Assembly (NCBI GenBank): GCA_004352715.1 | Contig: SCFE01000091.1 | Span: 1-56,389 of the forward strand | Direction of reading: 5' to 3' | DNA length: 56,389 nucleotides | From: Hofstenia miamia | Taxonomy: Eukaryota > Xenacoelomorpha > Acoela | Part shown: in pieces, positions 31,273-43,434 of the stretch | Position numbering within the stretch: position 1 is the stretch's first letter | How the letters are laid out: each line of letters starts with the position of its first letter | Program-made: the position numbers and the translations under genes | The notes under the pieces: model-generated | Told to the model about the DNA's origin: nothing | The model's input: only the letters and a program-made list of their open reading frames with translations | The model's database searches: none

Positions 31273-32830
31273 ATGGCAGTGCAGGTAAAGTTGACTACTG
31301 TGTCCACAGATTGCCTGCCTGTGTTTACTGCTATCCATGACATGGACAAGCCTCCTCAGACCATCAAAATTCCATCTGTAACTACTGAATCACATCTGCA
31401 CCTTAGCAAGGAAGAGTGTCAAGTGCTGATATCACTGCTCAAACAGAAGAACAAAGTCTTCAACTACGGATCCATAACTGTGGGCCAGGCCATAGGAGAG
31501 GAACATTTGATTGAGACAAAAACTGATAATCCAATTTGACTACCAGAATGGCAAATTCCAGAAAGCTTATGAGATGCCTACAAAAAGTTCTAAGCAACCT
31601 CCTGGAGAGTGGCATTATTCAATTGAGCAACAGCCCCTACGCAGTGCCCACAGTCTTTATTAAGCAAAGGGAAAAGTATCACTTGTGCATTGACTTTTGT
31701 AAGTTAAATGACATCACAATCAAAGACACCTACCCCCTCCCAAAGATAGAGGAAATTCTGTATGACACCAGTAAATTCAAGTTCTTCTCATTCTTTGACC
31801 TGTGTAAGGACTACTGGCAGGTCCCTATGAAAGAATCTGACATCCAGAAGACCGCCTTCAAAACACCCTATGGTCTCTATTAGTGGTGATACATGGCCTT
31901 TGGCTTTTGCAATGCCCCAGCGACCTTTCAGAGGGATGTAACAAAGGTATTGTAGAATGATGCTAACATTTTGGAGCTGGGTATCTCAGCATATATCAAC
32001 AATATACTGGTTGCTAGTAACACCTTCTCAGAACACCTAGATAAACTGAAACGCACCCTTGAACTACTCCAGAATACTGGACTATGAGTCAACAGCAACA
32101 AGTGTTCCCTGGCTCAGAGAAAATTACCTTTCTAGGGCGCATAATTGAACCCAGCAAGATCTCAATTAATACTAATGCAAAGGATTTTCTTGATAGGATA
32201 GAAATGCCAAAAAGCCACAAAGACATCCAGGGGCTATTGGGCTTTGTAAACTACTATGGAATGTTTATTCATGATTTGGCAGAAAAGACCAAAAGCATCT
32301 CCCACTTACTAAAGAAGTTTAAATGGACATGGATAGAATAAGAGAGTCTTGAGCAGATAAAGAAAGAACTTAAAAGAATTCCTACTTTAAACACTCCTGA
32401 TTACTCCAAGAAATTCATTGTGGATTGTGATGCTATGGATGTGTCTATCAGTGGTGTGCTTAGCCAAATCATGAATGGAGTAGAGAGCCCCATTCAGTAT
32501 TTTAGCTGTAAACTATGAACAGCAGAAAGGAATTATGGAGCCAACAAGAGTGAGATGCTCACTGCTATGGAATTGTTAAAGAAATTCTGTTACTTTATTT
32601 TGACACATCTGTTTGTGGTATGCACCAATAATAGGGCTCTTGCTTGGCTTAAGAAATTTTCTGGTGATAAGTCCAACATAGTAGCCAGGTGGATCAAGTT
32701 CTTAAATGATTTTTTGTTCACCATCCAGCACCAACCTGGGAAGCTCCACCTCAATTCCAACTACTGGACAGCCTTTGCCAGCTATGAGCACTATCTAAAG
32801 AAGCTGGCAGGGGAATGAATCCAATTTGGG
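31273..32830 (+). pseudogene. Reverse transcriptase and RNase H region
   Basis: RT: LCIDFCKLNDITIKDTYPLP (motif with 'CIDYRKLN'), FSFFDLCKDYWQVPM (motif A, first Asp), FGFCNAPATFQR (motif B) and AYINNILVAS, where the catalytic YxDD has become YINN. RNase H: FIVDCDAMDVSISGVLSQ, AERNYGANKSEMLTAM and a downstream HQPGKLH. Frames break at 31884, 31953, 32085, 32341 and 32517, mostly single stops. The loss of both aspartates in motif C removes polymerase activity. Confidence 0.8.
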
Positions 32831-33119
32831 TTCATTCTGCTCACAGAGTACAAAATGCTACCCGAGATTAATGCTGATCAGCAGGGCTAAGCAATCCTGC
32901 CCATCCTTGTGTGAGAGGAGATAACTGCCAAAGACATAATATACACAACAAGGTGTTGTCTGAACTCTTACATAGACTAGCAGATCCTCTGTCTCCAATA
33001 GATCCATTAACCAATTGATATTTCCAGAAATACAACTGGCAAATCAGTGAACAAGGCCTCCTATATGCTAAAAGCAGTAACAATCAGCTGGTTGTCCCAA
33101 ATACTACTGATGCAACCTA

Positions 33120-34160
33120 GTTAGGTGAGTCCATGAATGTGGCCACCTAGGCATCATTCAAACAGAGAAGACCTTTAACACCAGATATGTAACAATTGGT
33201 ATTAGAGCTGCAGTGATCAATGTAATCAACAAGTGTGAGGCATGCCTCCTGCAAAACACCAGTCACTTCCCAGAACAGTGAGTGGCCCTTGAGAGCCAAC
33301 CTGCCAAGAGGCCAAATGAGATTGTCCATATGAACCTGGAGAAATTGCCATGTGACAATGATGGCTATCAGTACGTACTGGTTATGGTTGACCATTTTAC
33401 AAAGTATGCTCACATTATCCTGCTGAAGAACACCACCACAGAACTAATAGCAGAGAAAGTCATGAAAGAGTGGATTCTCAAGTTCAGACCTATGGAGAAG
33501 CTAGTGTCTGACAAAGGTCCCCAATTTGAAGTAATCTGATGACAGTGCTTAGCCATGAGATGGAAATAATCCACAAATTTACTACTGCCTACCACCCTCA
33601 GTCAAACAGCCTGGTGGAATGTCTTAACCAGACAATAATTAAATTATTGACAGTATCTTTGTCACAAGCTGCTGGAAACCAATGGTGACGTGTTGTTGAA
33701 GCACTTAAATATTTTTACAACACCTCAGTTCACATGACCACCAGAGTGAGCACTGATGCCTCTGTCAATGATGTTACCTAAGTATCATGATGTCAGCATA
33801 GACAAATATGTAGTGAAATTAGTACATGAATTACATTGGATCCACCTGACCATATGCCACAATATGGGTCAGTCCATCATCTTGCAGAAAAGGAATTTCA
33901 ACAGAAAGATTTATGGCAAGCCACACAAGCATGGTGACGAGGTTTTTGCATATTTCCCACATCCTGTCACTGACCAGAACCAGGTGTGAAAGTTAGTCAC
34001 CAACTGGCAGGGACCCTTCACCATTGAAAAGGTTCTGGATCATAACAAATACGCTCTCAACAACAGAAAAGTAGTCCACTTTCAAAGGCTCAAGCAAGCC
34101 ATTAAGGATATTGAAAACGTGATTTTGGATGATAACACTGAAATTACACTAGTTGATAAT
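33120..34160 (+). pseudogene. Integrase with zinc-binding, core and GPF modules
   Basis: The zinc-binding part shows H-x3-H spacing and KCEACLLQN (CxxC). The core reads MVDHFTKYAHI, then SDKGPQF (second Asp) and AYHPQSNSLVECLNQ (Glu). The usual first Asp (HxDL) reads HMNLE. The C-terminal module has NWQGPFTIEKV and VHFQRLK, matching the GPF/Y module of Ty3-type integrases. Several stops interrupt it. Confidence 0.8.
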
Positions 34161-34199
34161 AGCATTGATGTATGCAAGAAATATGATAACCTAACCAAA

Positions 34200-36426
34200 C
34201 TTCCTGAGGAGGACTTTAATGAGTCTGAATTATTTGATACTAATATTACTGATAGTGATTTAAATAATAAACAAGTACTGCCCTGACATCAGGCTAGAGA
34301 GATTGCTATTACTGATCCCAGTACCTTAACCTTAATTATTTGTTTAGGGATGATTCCTCACAGCAAGAAACAAGATCCACCATCACCTCCATGACGCTGC
34401 TGAGTGAGCAGGAGATTGGACATTAGATAGGGTTCAGATGCTCCAACTAGGTGTGGGAGAAGTGTGTCTCTGCCTGAAGGGCCAGGTGACTGTAAAAGAG
34501 GACGTCACAATGGGGCTGACAAGATTCTGACTTTGTCAGGGTGATGTGTGGCCCCAACAATGAGGAGAGCAGAGAACATTCCCTCAACTCCATCTTACTA
34601 CAATGTGGGGAGATGCATGTCTCCACATGTGTGGGAGGAGCTGCACACAGACTCTAAAATTTCTAAAATCTGTGCCCTGTTTAGTGACATAGCTAATGTA
34701 AATAAAACCCCTATTAGTGACACAATAGCCCTTGACCTATTTGATTCAATTTCTGCTACCTCCACTGTTCATTCACACAAGGTCAAAGAAAGAAGAAAGA
34801 AAATGTCATCTGTATTTCATCACAACAAGGCGTGCTACACACTTTGTATCTGAAGAGGCACAAAACAAGATTAGGTGGAACTACAACCAAAAATGCTGAG
34901 CAGCTCAATCAATATAGTTCCATTCATAATGGATGCAGAGAGAAGACCTCCAGTTAATGCACTCATTCTCTATGATAGTAAAATGTATGAAGGTCTGGGC
35001 CAACATTATTAGAGAAGTACTGTTCACACATCATTTGATGAAGGTTTTACCATAACCCACCTCTGTTGATTCATCAATAACTGGAGAGGTATTCAGAAGT
35101 AAGATTGCATCAATATCAACTTCCCCAATCTACTGATAATTTACTTTTTAAGAGTGCACAAGGTCACTACACCAAACATCATGGAGAACATTGAAATTGC
35201 TTACCATTTAGCCAAAGTGAAGAAAATACAGCTCATGATAGTGCTCTGTGCCAAATTAAAGGACGAGATCCCAGAACAAGTAGAGAGCCTCCACTTCTGG
35301 ATAGAAAACTTCTCTATCATTTACCCTGAATCATACAGGCCCATGTCAATGTACCACACCAATGTTCTGTTGGTAACCAAAATAATCTACACTGATTTGC
35401 TTCTCTGCAAACATATTCCAACCCACCAACTCACTGTGGACCAAAAACGTATTATTGACACTGCCATCCAAGCTCAGACACTAAAGCTCATTGATCTGAA
35501 TATGCCACACTCATGAGAGCCACTGACCTGCATGCCAGCTTTGCCTTTGCTCAAAGTGCCACCACCCTCAAGGAGATAAATGACATATGGCAAAACTTGA
35601 AAGCTGATCAGAATCTGAAAACTGAGTGGCCTGTCTTGGAAATTAGTAGCCCATTGTCAAAATACCACTATTTGGTCAAAAGGATCTTATGTGAAACACG
35701 TCTGTCATATGAAATGCAATACTTTAAGAATTATAAGGAGCAGCTCTTTTCAGAGACAAAGTACCCGACATCTTTGCAAGAGGAGCCATATGGATCCTGG
35801 CAATCTTCTTAACAAAGACACCTACTCTTGCATTACCTATGGATGTGAACACCAGGATTGCTCTAACCAAGAAGTCAACACATGAGATTGCAGTCTGCCC
35901 ACTTGTATGGAAAGTCAAGAATTGGTTGCTCCACAGATGTGCACCACTGTCATCACCTGGAAAATCAAAAAGGCCCATGGAATGCTATGAAAAGTATTAT
36001 GCCTGACTGGTGGGGGCATATAGTGTGACTAGCAAAATGTCAATAATGACCATAAGTCAATGCCTTGGAATTTGTCTGTCAGACATAAACATTTTCTATG
36101 ACACACTTAAAAAGTTTATGTGGGGTGTGACTGCTGACACCAAGTTTGCAAAATTCAGTCTACATGATGGCCCACTGTGCATACAATGCATGATCAAGCA
36201 TCTGCCTGGATCCACAACTTGATTCAGAGAGGCATTGGAGATAATTAATGTTGAGGACAAGTCTGAAATATTTTTTAATGTAGAAAGACTTAGTTATCCT
36301 GAGTGTGTCTACAACCAATTTATAGAGATAGCCAGGAAAGTGAAGAAGGACAACAAAATCACCTATTACCTTCCTGGAATAGGCTGTGAAAACCCTGAAG
36401 CAATTTTACAAAGAAGAGGAGCTGAT
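34200..36426 (+). pseudogene. Extra coding region downstream of pol, first part (unknown function)
   Basis: After integrase the plus strand carries a run of adjoining frames (34548-34853, 35154-35516, 35513-35812, 36010-36222, 36235-36426). They are separated only by single stops or shifts, as in the pol part, so they look like one or two decayed genes. Landmarks are HFWIENFSIIYPESYRP, QLTVDQKRIIDTAIQAQ and LHDGPLCIQCMIKHLPG. There is no signal peptide, transmembrane segment or coat-protein pattern that would suggest env. I recognise no family. It continues after the Polinton-like insertion. Confidence 0.5.
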
Positions 36427-37049
36427 AGTAGTAAGACTTGGGCAAGATGACATTACACAAATGACATTTTGATCTTGGCAGGGATGTCTGGCATGGCTAT
36501 GATGTAATTGTGTACTTTGGCCATCTGTGTATCTCTGACATCATTGGAACATATTCTCTTTTGTTGTAATATTTGTTGGCAAACACATTTGTTTGTAGTC
36601 TATTGTTTAAATGTAACCAATTTTTTATACATATTACATTACATGGAAATTGCAATGGGTGTTTCAGTGACATCATGGTGTGTTGACTGTTAATACAATT
36701 CATTATTTTTCTTCTACCCAAATTCATTTTTTTATGGCAATGTCTGATGACACCATATCATCTGGTTCACTTGGTAATCTATTTGTGTAGTTATGTACAA
36801 CTCCACCACCAGCCTCCAACTATAATCCACTAATACAAGAGATGATGGCCCCTCCTCCTGCACCTGTAAATGAAAAACAAAGGACTCAAAGGACGTCCTG
36901 TAGTCAATAATAATGTAATTGTCTTCCCAATCTCCAAAACTCTAGCAAAGACAACAATGTTTTACAATGTTTAAATGATGTCAATTCCCAGTCATCACAA
37001 TGTATTTTTTCAACTGCAAGTCCTGCTAGTGAACTTCCAAAAAACTTTG

Positions 37050-37272
37050 GCTAACAATCAAAGAAGCTGTTCAGTTGAACAGAAGATATGGTGTTGCAGT
37101 AAAGATTAAACTTGATAATGGTGTTTATTATTTTCTGCCTAAATGCTAAGTCAGTGCTTTGGGTCAAAATTACAAGATTTTGATCAATAAAAAACTTTTC
37201 CACAAAGATGACATGGGGATTGGAAACAGTGATATTGCAAAACATATTGTATTACAGTTTGAAAATGTATAG
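37050..37272 (+). pseudogene. Left-arm copy of an unidentified element gene
   Basis: Frame with YGVAVKIKLDNGVYYFLP, then one stop, then VSALGQNYKILINKKLFHKD and GIGNSDIAKHIVLQF. The right arm carries the inverted copy (40252-40446, minus). Upstream in both arms is a proline-rich stretch (TTPPPASNYNPLIQEMMAPP). The conserved amino acids across two decayed copies suggest a once real gene of the element. No family recognised. Confidence 0.4.
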
Positions 37273-38440
37273 TTTTGCTTTCACTCTTTTCCATATTTAC
37301 TAGTTTTATGTTAATATGTTTGATAAATTATTACATTTCATAAGCATTAGTTTTTAATATAAAAAATTTAAGTTCCTACATTGTAAATAGCTAAAAATCT
37401 ATAGATTAGAAATAATTTTCCAAATGAATCAGGTTGAATTTTTCAATGAATACTTGGAAAATGTGATATCTGAAAATTAAGTTAAGAGCAGTCTAATTAT
37501 TTTTGATAAATTTATACATTTATAGACTTTTGCATTGGTTTTCCACTTTATTCATTTTTTTCACTTTATATGGTTTGTCACTTTGAACAAAATGAAAATT
37601 TCATTACAGTATTAGTATAAACTTTCAAGAACAAGTAAGAAAAATGTATATACATATAAATAGGACTAATCCTTGTTGTAAATTCAGATTTTTTTTGTAT
37701 TTTAAAGAATGAATGTTTTTTTATTTTATATTAAATGTAAATATAAATTTCAATACATTCTACAAATCAATGATTGTTAAAGTACTTGCAGTTGTATAAT
37801 AGTTTATGAATTTAAAATAAAAACTTTATAATTATTGAGAAAGTGTTAACATTCACATTTTTCTTCAGTCAATGAGTAAATTTTGATAATCACAAATGAA
37901 TACATAAATGCCATCTCAAAAATGAATGTATAATAATATTATTAGGGACAAAATAACTATATACATTTATTCACAGGTTAATATACAATACTCTAATGAA
38001 TGTCCATGATCAAGAATGCGGAGTCAATCCAAAACATGTGTCACAAGTACACTGTCCTTGTGAAGGTTGAAACTTAACATGCAAGATTTTGTTGTTTGGG
38101 AGTGGTATATCTTCATAATTCATGAGCTTATCAATATTTTGCAAAACACACATTTTTGTGTTCAATTGCTGAAAAATTCTGTAAAACACTATGAAAGCTG
38201 CATTTGGGAAATATGTTAGTTGTCATCTCCAAAATTGCAAATAGTAGTTTTAAAATATCTGTAAAATTTATAAACATAGAGTTTTTGTGGTTGGCTACTT
38301 TTTATGTTTGGAAGTGTACATATATGGAAATGATGATAATAATAGTATTACTATCAAACTAACATTGGTAATATAAATTTTCTTATCACCTCCACCAACT
38401 AGTGTGTTTATTTACATGTAAAACATTTTAAAAATAAATT

Positions 38441-38780
38441 TCCTTTTGGTGTTTTTTTGTCTTTTTGAAAAAAAAATACTTGCCTTTGGGATATTTAATT
38501 CTCCTTTTGGTGTTTTTTTTGTCTTTTTGAAAAAAAATACTTGCCTTTAGGATATTTAATTTTCCTTTTGATGCTTTTTTGACTTTTTGAACAAAATTAC
38601 TTGCCTTTGGGATATTTAATTTTCCTTTTGGTGGTTTTTTTGTATTTTTGAAAAAAATTACTTGCCTTTGGAATACTTAATTTTCTCTTTGGTGATTTTT
38701 TTGTCTTCTTGAAAAAAAATTACTTGTCTTTGGGACATTAAAATTTTTCCTTTTAGTGATTTGTTTTTACCTTTTCACAA
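38441..38780. repeat. Tandem repeat, ~62-bp unit, about 5.5 copies
   Basis: Unit contains TCCTTTTGGTG, a T run, a GTCTTTTTG-A(n) step, TACTTGCCTTTGGGATATTT. Repeats start at about 38441, 38503, 38563, 38623, 38685 and 38749. It sits at the base of the loop in the Polinton-like element. No spacers, so not CRISPR. Confidence 0.85.
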
Positions 38781-39070
38781 AATGAAGTTGGTTATGTTTA
38801 ATAATACATGAAAGAATTTGCAAAAACAGTCATTATTAAGATTTTCATTAAATGTTTTTGGAAAATGTATGAATATTGGATAAAACAATCTTTAAATATA
38901 TTACATACATTATAGGTGTTAGGTGTCATGATAGTATACATTAATTGCCATGTTTGTATTACATTTCTGAAAATAATTAATATATATATATATATATATA
39001 TATTCTGAATCATAAAGAGATTCATTGTAAAGAGAATATGTCGTCAATGTTTAATGTTGTTCCCTCGTGA

Positions 39071-39585
39071 GCTAGTCAAGTCTTTTTAATATTCAGTGGC
39101 CCATCAAACTCTGGAAAAACACATTTGTTGGGAAAATTGATTGATCATAATTATTTTAACAAGTTCTCAAAGTCAATAGATTTTATCGTCATTTCCAAAG
39201 TGGTGTTTGTTAATAAATTAAATGCAAAAATGAATCAGGTTGAATTTTTCAATGAATACTTGGAAAATGTTATATCTGAAAATTGTGTTAAAAACAGTCT
39301 AATTATTTTTGATGATTTTGGTGAGGAATGTTTGAATTCACAAACTTTTGCAAATTTAGTTATGGCCAGAAGACATTTAAATTGTGGTATTGTATTAATT
39401 ACACATTCTATATTTTCAAAAGGATGATATTCAAATTTCATTCAAAGAAATGATTCTGGAATGTTTCTATTCAACTCAGTACGTGACTGTTTACAGGTGA
39501 AAACTCTAGGAGCTCAGATGAATATTATGCATGAATTTGTTACCATATATAAAAAAGCAGTTAGTAAACCATTTACATGTAAATA
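39071..39585 (+). pseudogene. Polinton-type packaging ATPase (FtsK/HerA-like, A32-like) relic
   Basis: Walker A: FSGPSNSGKTHLLGKL. Walker B: SLIIFDDFGEE about 60-65 residues later. A further ARRHLNCGIVLITHS block (sensor-like, 'xxxxITHS/Q') follows. This arrangement is that of the genome-packaging ATPase of Polintons/Mavericks and related large DNA viruses. There is no ATG before Walker A in frame (stop at 39068-39070), and one TGA at 39426-39428 interrupts the C-terminal part, which continues open to about 39585. Fragments of its middle region recur in both arms. Decayed; no activity expected. Confidence 0.65.
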
Positions 39586-40251
39586 AACACACTAGTTGGT
39601 GGAGGCGATAAGAAAATTTATATTACCAATGATAATTTGATAGTAATACTATTATTATCATCATTACCATATATGTACACTGCCAAACGTAAAAAGTAGC
39701 CAATCACAAAACTCAATGTTTATCAATTTTACAGATATTTTAAAACTACTACTTGGAATTTTGGAGATGACAAATAACATATTTCTCAAATGCAGTTTTG
39801 ATAGCGTTTTATGGAATTTTACAGCCATTGAACACAAGGTGTGTGATTATTTATAAATCAAATAAATTGTTCTTTAAAATATTTGTATAAAGAGGAAAAC
39901 CCATGTAAAAGTCTATAAATGTGTAAAAAGTGACAAACCGTATAAAGTGAAAAAAATGCATAAAGTGCAAAAAACCAATGTAAAAGTCTATAAATGTGTA
40001 AAATCATCAAAAATAATTAGACTGTTCTTAACATAATTTTCAGATATCACATTTTCCAAGTATTCATTGAAAAATTCAACTTGATTCATTTGGAGAATTA
40101 TTTCTAATCTATAGATTTTTAGCTATTTACAATGTAGGAACTTAAATTTTTTACATTAAAAACTAATGTTTTTAAAATATAATAATTTATCAAACATATT
40201 AACATAAAACTAGTCCATGTAGAAAAGAGTGAAAGCAAAACTATACATTTT

Positions 40252-40446
40252 CTATTTACTAAACTGTAATACAATATGTTTTGCAATAACATTGTTTCCA
40301 ATCCCCATGTCATCTTTGTGAAAAAGTTTCTTATTAATCAAAACCTTGTAATTTTCACCCAATGCACTGACATAGCAATTAGGCAGAAAATAGTCAACAC
40401 CATTATCAAGTCTAATCTTTACTGCAACACCATATCTTGTGTTCAA
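40252..40446 (-). pseudogene. Right-arm copy of the unidentified element gene
   Basis: Inverted counterpart of 37050-37272, open through YFLPNCYVSALGENYKVLIN, where the left copy has a stop. KKLFHKDDMGIGNN is shared. Read together, the two arms show a conserved ~70-residue C-terminal part of a lost element protein. Confidence 0.4.
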
Positions 40447-41120
40447 CTGAACAGCGTCTTTGATTGTTAGCCAAAATTTTTTGGAAGTTCACTAGCAGAA
40501 CTTGCAGTTGAAAAAATACATTGTGATGACTGGGAATTGACATCATTTAAACATTGTAAAACATTGTTGTCTTTGCTAGAGTTTTGGAGATTGGGAAGAC
40601 AATTGCATTATTATTGACTACAGGACGTCCTCACTTGTGTTGAGTCCTTTGTTTTTCATTTACAGGTGCAGGAGGAGGGGCCATCATCTCTTGTATTAGT
40701 GGATTATAGTTGGAGGCTGGTGGTGGAGTTGTACATAACTCGTCAAATAGATTACCAAGTGAGCCAGATGCTATTGTTTCAACAGACTTTGCCATAAGAA
40801 AAATGAATTTGCGTAGAAGAAAAATAATGATTTTATCTGATGATTTGGGTGAATATATAGATTGAGTTGTTTAATCAGTCAACACATCATGACATCACTA
40901 AAACACCCCACCAATATACACTGCCAATTATTTATGTAATATGAATAAAAAAAATTGGTTACATTTATACAATAGACTACAAACAAATGTATTTGCCAAC
41001 AAATATTATAACAAAAGAGTCAGAGATACACAGACAGCCAAGGTACACAATTACATCACAGACATCCCGCCAAGGTCAAAAGGTTGAATATCCATGGGGT
41101 CTCGCCCAATTCATACTACT

Positions 41121-42500
41121 GCTGCTCAACACCTCCGTAGTACAGCTGTCCCCGACCATCCGGGACCTCATTGAGAGAGTCAACATCGAGAAATTTGGAG
41201 GCCCTCTGTCACTGCCAAAGCCAACCCCACAGTGGTTGATAACAGAGGAGGAATGGATACTGACAATTGAGCACTGCCCAGAAGAGTTCGCAGAAGATCT
41301 TGCCATCCAAGAACAGATTCTAGGAGATTCAAAAGACAAGGACATCTTGGGCATAATGAAATGGTGCCTCACTGAAATGTTTACCAAGGAGGAGCTGGTG
41401 CTTCTACTATCACCAGGGTGATGTGTCGCCCTGGATGTAGAATGCACCACAGCCTGCATCAACAATTCACAAGTTGACCAACTGCATCCCCACTGGTTAT
41501 GAGGAAGATTCTGGGACACAATCATGGAAGCTCGCATTAACTATCCCGTCACCATCAGAACTGCTAGTCTGCAAGAGGAGATTAACTTTACAGATCTAAA
41601 GAAGAGAGTGGATAAAAACAACCTTTTGTGTATCCTGCCGCCTTGTATTGAGACGCTGCTTATACTGCTGAAATGGAGGGTGAAGAAAGGGAAGAAAAAG
41701 ATTACCACCCATCTCCCAGACAAGTTAAATTATGTTAGTAATAGAGAGATGCCAAGCAGTTGAGCCAGATTGACGAATACACGGTGATTCACGACCAACA
41801 CTTGGGAACGCATTTTATTGATGGCAAATTAACGATTTGCGACATTTTTACAAGAGGAAAATCTGTCCACGAACAACTCCAAAAAATTCATGCAAAGATA
41901 TCGCAGCTAGACCCCCAGGGTCTTAGTACTTTTCAGGCATCACATGATCTCATGTGGATTAATAACATAGAGACAGTAACTCGGTATTATGATGTGACCA
42001 AATACATCGAGATTATCATGATGTTGAGGGCTGACGTGTCTGACCCAGAGATGGTGACACTCCAGCAAGTCCAGGAGTTCTGCTCCCTGTTTGTTGATCG
42101 TTGACTACGCCACCCAGATGGGTTCACTATGAGAAGTCTTTGTACACTTCTATCCTGATACCACAATTGATGTCAGAGATGCTCATACTTCAGACACAGA
42201 CGCGCTCATGACTCTCATGATTGCGCTAAAGCAGCTCTGCTTGTACAAGCAATTCTATGACACCTTCACTATAAGGCTCAACAACCTGCACCGTCACTGC
42301 CCCATGAGTTCCAGGCTCCTGACACTGCAATCATTCCAACTATGAAATGAGGTTGTCACACAGAGAGAAGTCCTCATGTAGTTAATGCGAACCCCACAAT
42401 ATGCTGAGATACAGACTTGGGACAAGCTCCTTGTGGTCGAGTTAGTTAAGGCCACTCAAAAAGTAGTCTCTGGGCCACTCCTCCAGTTACTGCCGGAGAA
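41121..42500 (+). pseudogene. Extra coding region downstream of pol, second part (unknown function)
   Basis: Frames 41121-41421, 41524-41763 and 41760-42104 continue the region interrupted at 36426. Landmarks are TPQWLITEEEWILTIEHCPE, MKWCLTEMFTKEELVLLL and TVTRYYDVTKYIEIIMMLRA. Beyond 42104 shorter frames run to the polypurine tract. Composition is hydrophilic and helix-rich, without membrane segments. Together with 34200-36426 this makes about 3.7 kb of coding-like sequence between integrase and the 3' LTR. Confidence 0.45.
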
Positions 42501-42507
42501 TTAAATT

Positions 42508-42520
42508 GAGTAAGGGGGCG
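42508..42520 (+). other. Polypurine tract
   Basis: GAGTAAGGGGGCG directly precedes the TG start of the 3' LTR (42521), as required for plus-strand priming. Confidence 0.65.
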
Positions 42521-43434
42521 TGTAGTGTCACTTGGGGACTTTTGAATTTATTTTTAAATTTGATTTAATTCTTACTTTGTAATTTGTGGTGATTACGTCA
42601 CTTTGACGTCAACTCATTAATTTCAAGATTAGCTTACATTGCTATAATTATGTCCCTTCAATGTTGTAATACGTGTTTTTTGTTGCTCAATTGAATTTGC
42701 AAGGGAAACGTGATCATATGATTCTAAATTGTAAACAAAGACAGGTAATTATTGAAACTTTCTACAAATAGGGAAAACAATGTAGCAATCAAGCAATAGA
42801 GTTTACCAGTTTACCTCACCTCAACATGTTCAACTCTCTTTGATGTTTACTATTTTTCTTAACCGTATCATTTTTATAATAATGATTGCTTAAGTCATGG
42901 CTACAATTTGGGAGTCCTGTTAACTGCGAACCAATTTAATGCGTGACTTTCGACAGTTAACAGCCTAAATCGTGGACCATATTAGGTTATGGCTATAGGT
43001 ATAGGAAAGATAAGACCCTCGTTTGTTTTCTACATGCACCTATAATATCAACATACTGTGATGATACTATACTGCTGGTTAACGTGAATGCACAGCAATT
43101 ATGTGCTATTTAATAGTAAGCTGAGGAATAAGAACGACTTTGAGACTGTTCTGTTTGAATTGAGATAGAAATTAAATAATGAGACAATTAGGATATCACT
43201 GCACACTGAAATCAGGTAGCACTTTGGCTGGAAGCTGTATGAATTGGTCATCCTGGATGTTTTCTCTCTAAACAGTTACAAGTTACAATGGATGGATTAC
43301 CAATGTTTTGTTAGATCTATTATTGTTATTTCATTAGAATCGTGGCTGCTCTATTAAGCCCTCTTTTGTAACCTTCTGCACAGTCAATTGGTTCCTTGGC
43401 AACGCCGCTATAGTACCTAGCCACCGATTTTACA
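42521..43434 (+). repeat. 3' LTR (914 bp)
   Basis: Runs from TGTAGTGTCACTTGGGGAC to ...CGATTTTACA (TG...CA ends). It matches the two parts of the 5' LTR. It contains a segment absent from the 5' copy, with TTACGTCA (42593-42600) and TGACGTCA (42604-42611). A TATA-like TCTACAAATAGG lies at about 42761-42772. Confidence 0.85.

Larger units (their letters stand above)
36427..41120. mobile_element. Nested Polinton/Maverick-like element, largely palindromic (4.7 kb)
   Basis: The ends are inverted: AGTAGTAAGACTTGGGC at left, GCCCAATTCATACTACT at right. The flanks GCTGAT (36421-36426) and GCTGCT (41121-41126) fit a 6-bp target duplication with one change; 6 bp is typical of Polintons. The arms match inverted well beyond the TIR: 36800-37270 against 40250-40760, 38270-38430 against 39575-39730, and ATPase fragments at 37420-37505 against 40010-40090. 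The loop (38440-39590) holds tandem repeats and a packaging-ATPase relic. No polymerase, integrase, protease or capsid gene is present, so it is a deleted, non-autonomous derivative. Confidence 0.65.
26588..43434 (+). mobile_element. Ty3/gypsy-type LTR retrotransposon with nested insertions
   Basis: A disrupted 5' LTR (26588-28669), primer-binding site, gag, PR-RT-RH-IN-GPF pol order, a long extra coding region, polypurine tract and 914-bp 3' LTR (42521-43434). RT before integrase is the Ty3/gypsy order. ATAT flanks both ends (26584-26587 and 43435-43438), a possible 4-bp target duplication, but weak in AT-rich DNA. After removing the Polinton-like insert (36427-41120) and the interruption of the 5' LTR, the element would be about 11 kb, long for the group. 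Many in-frame stops across gag and pol and lost catalytic residues show it is dead. Confidence 0.85.

Noticed and set aside
34548-36426. Env gene of the LTR element
   Set aside because: No signal peptide, fusion-like or transmembrane segment is visible in these frames, so I left it as an unknown extra region.
38441-38780. Regular repeats that might suggest a CRISPR array
   Set aside because: Units are contiguous ~62-bp tandem copies without spacers in a eukaryotic transposon.
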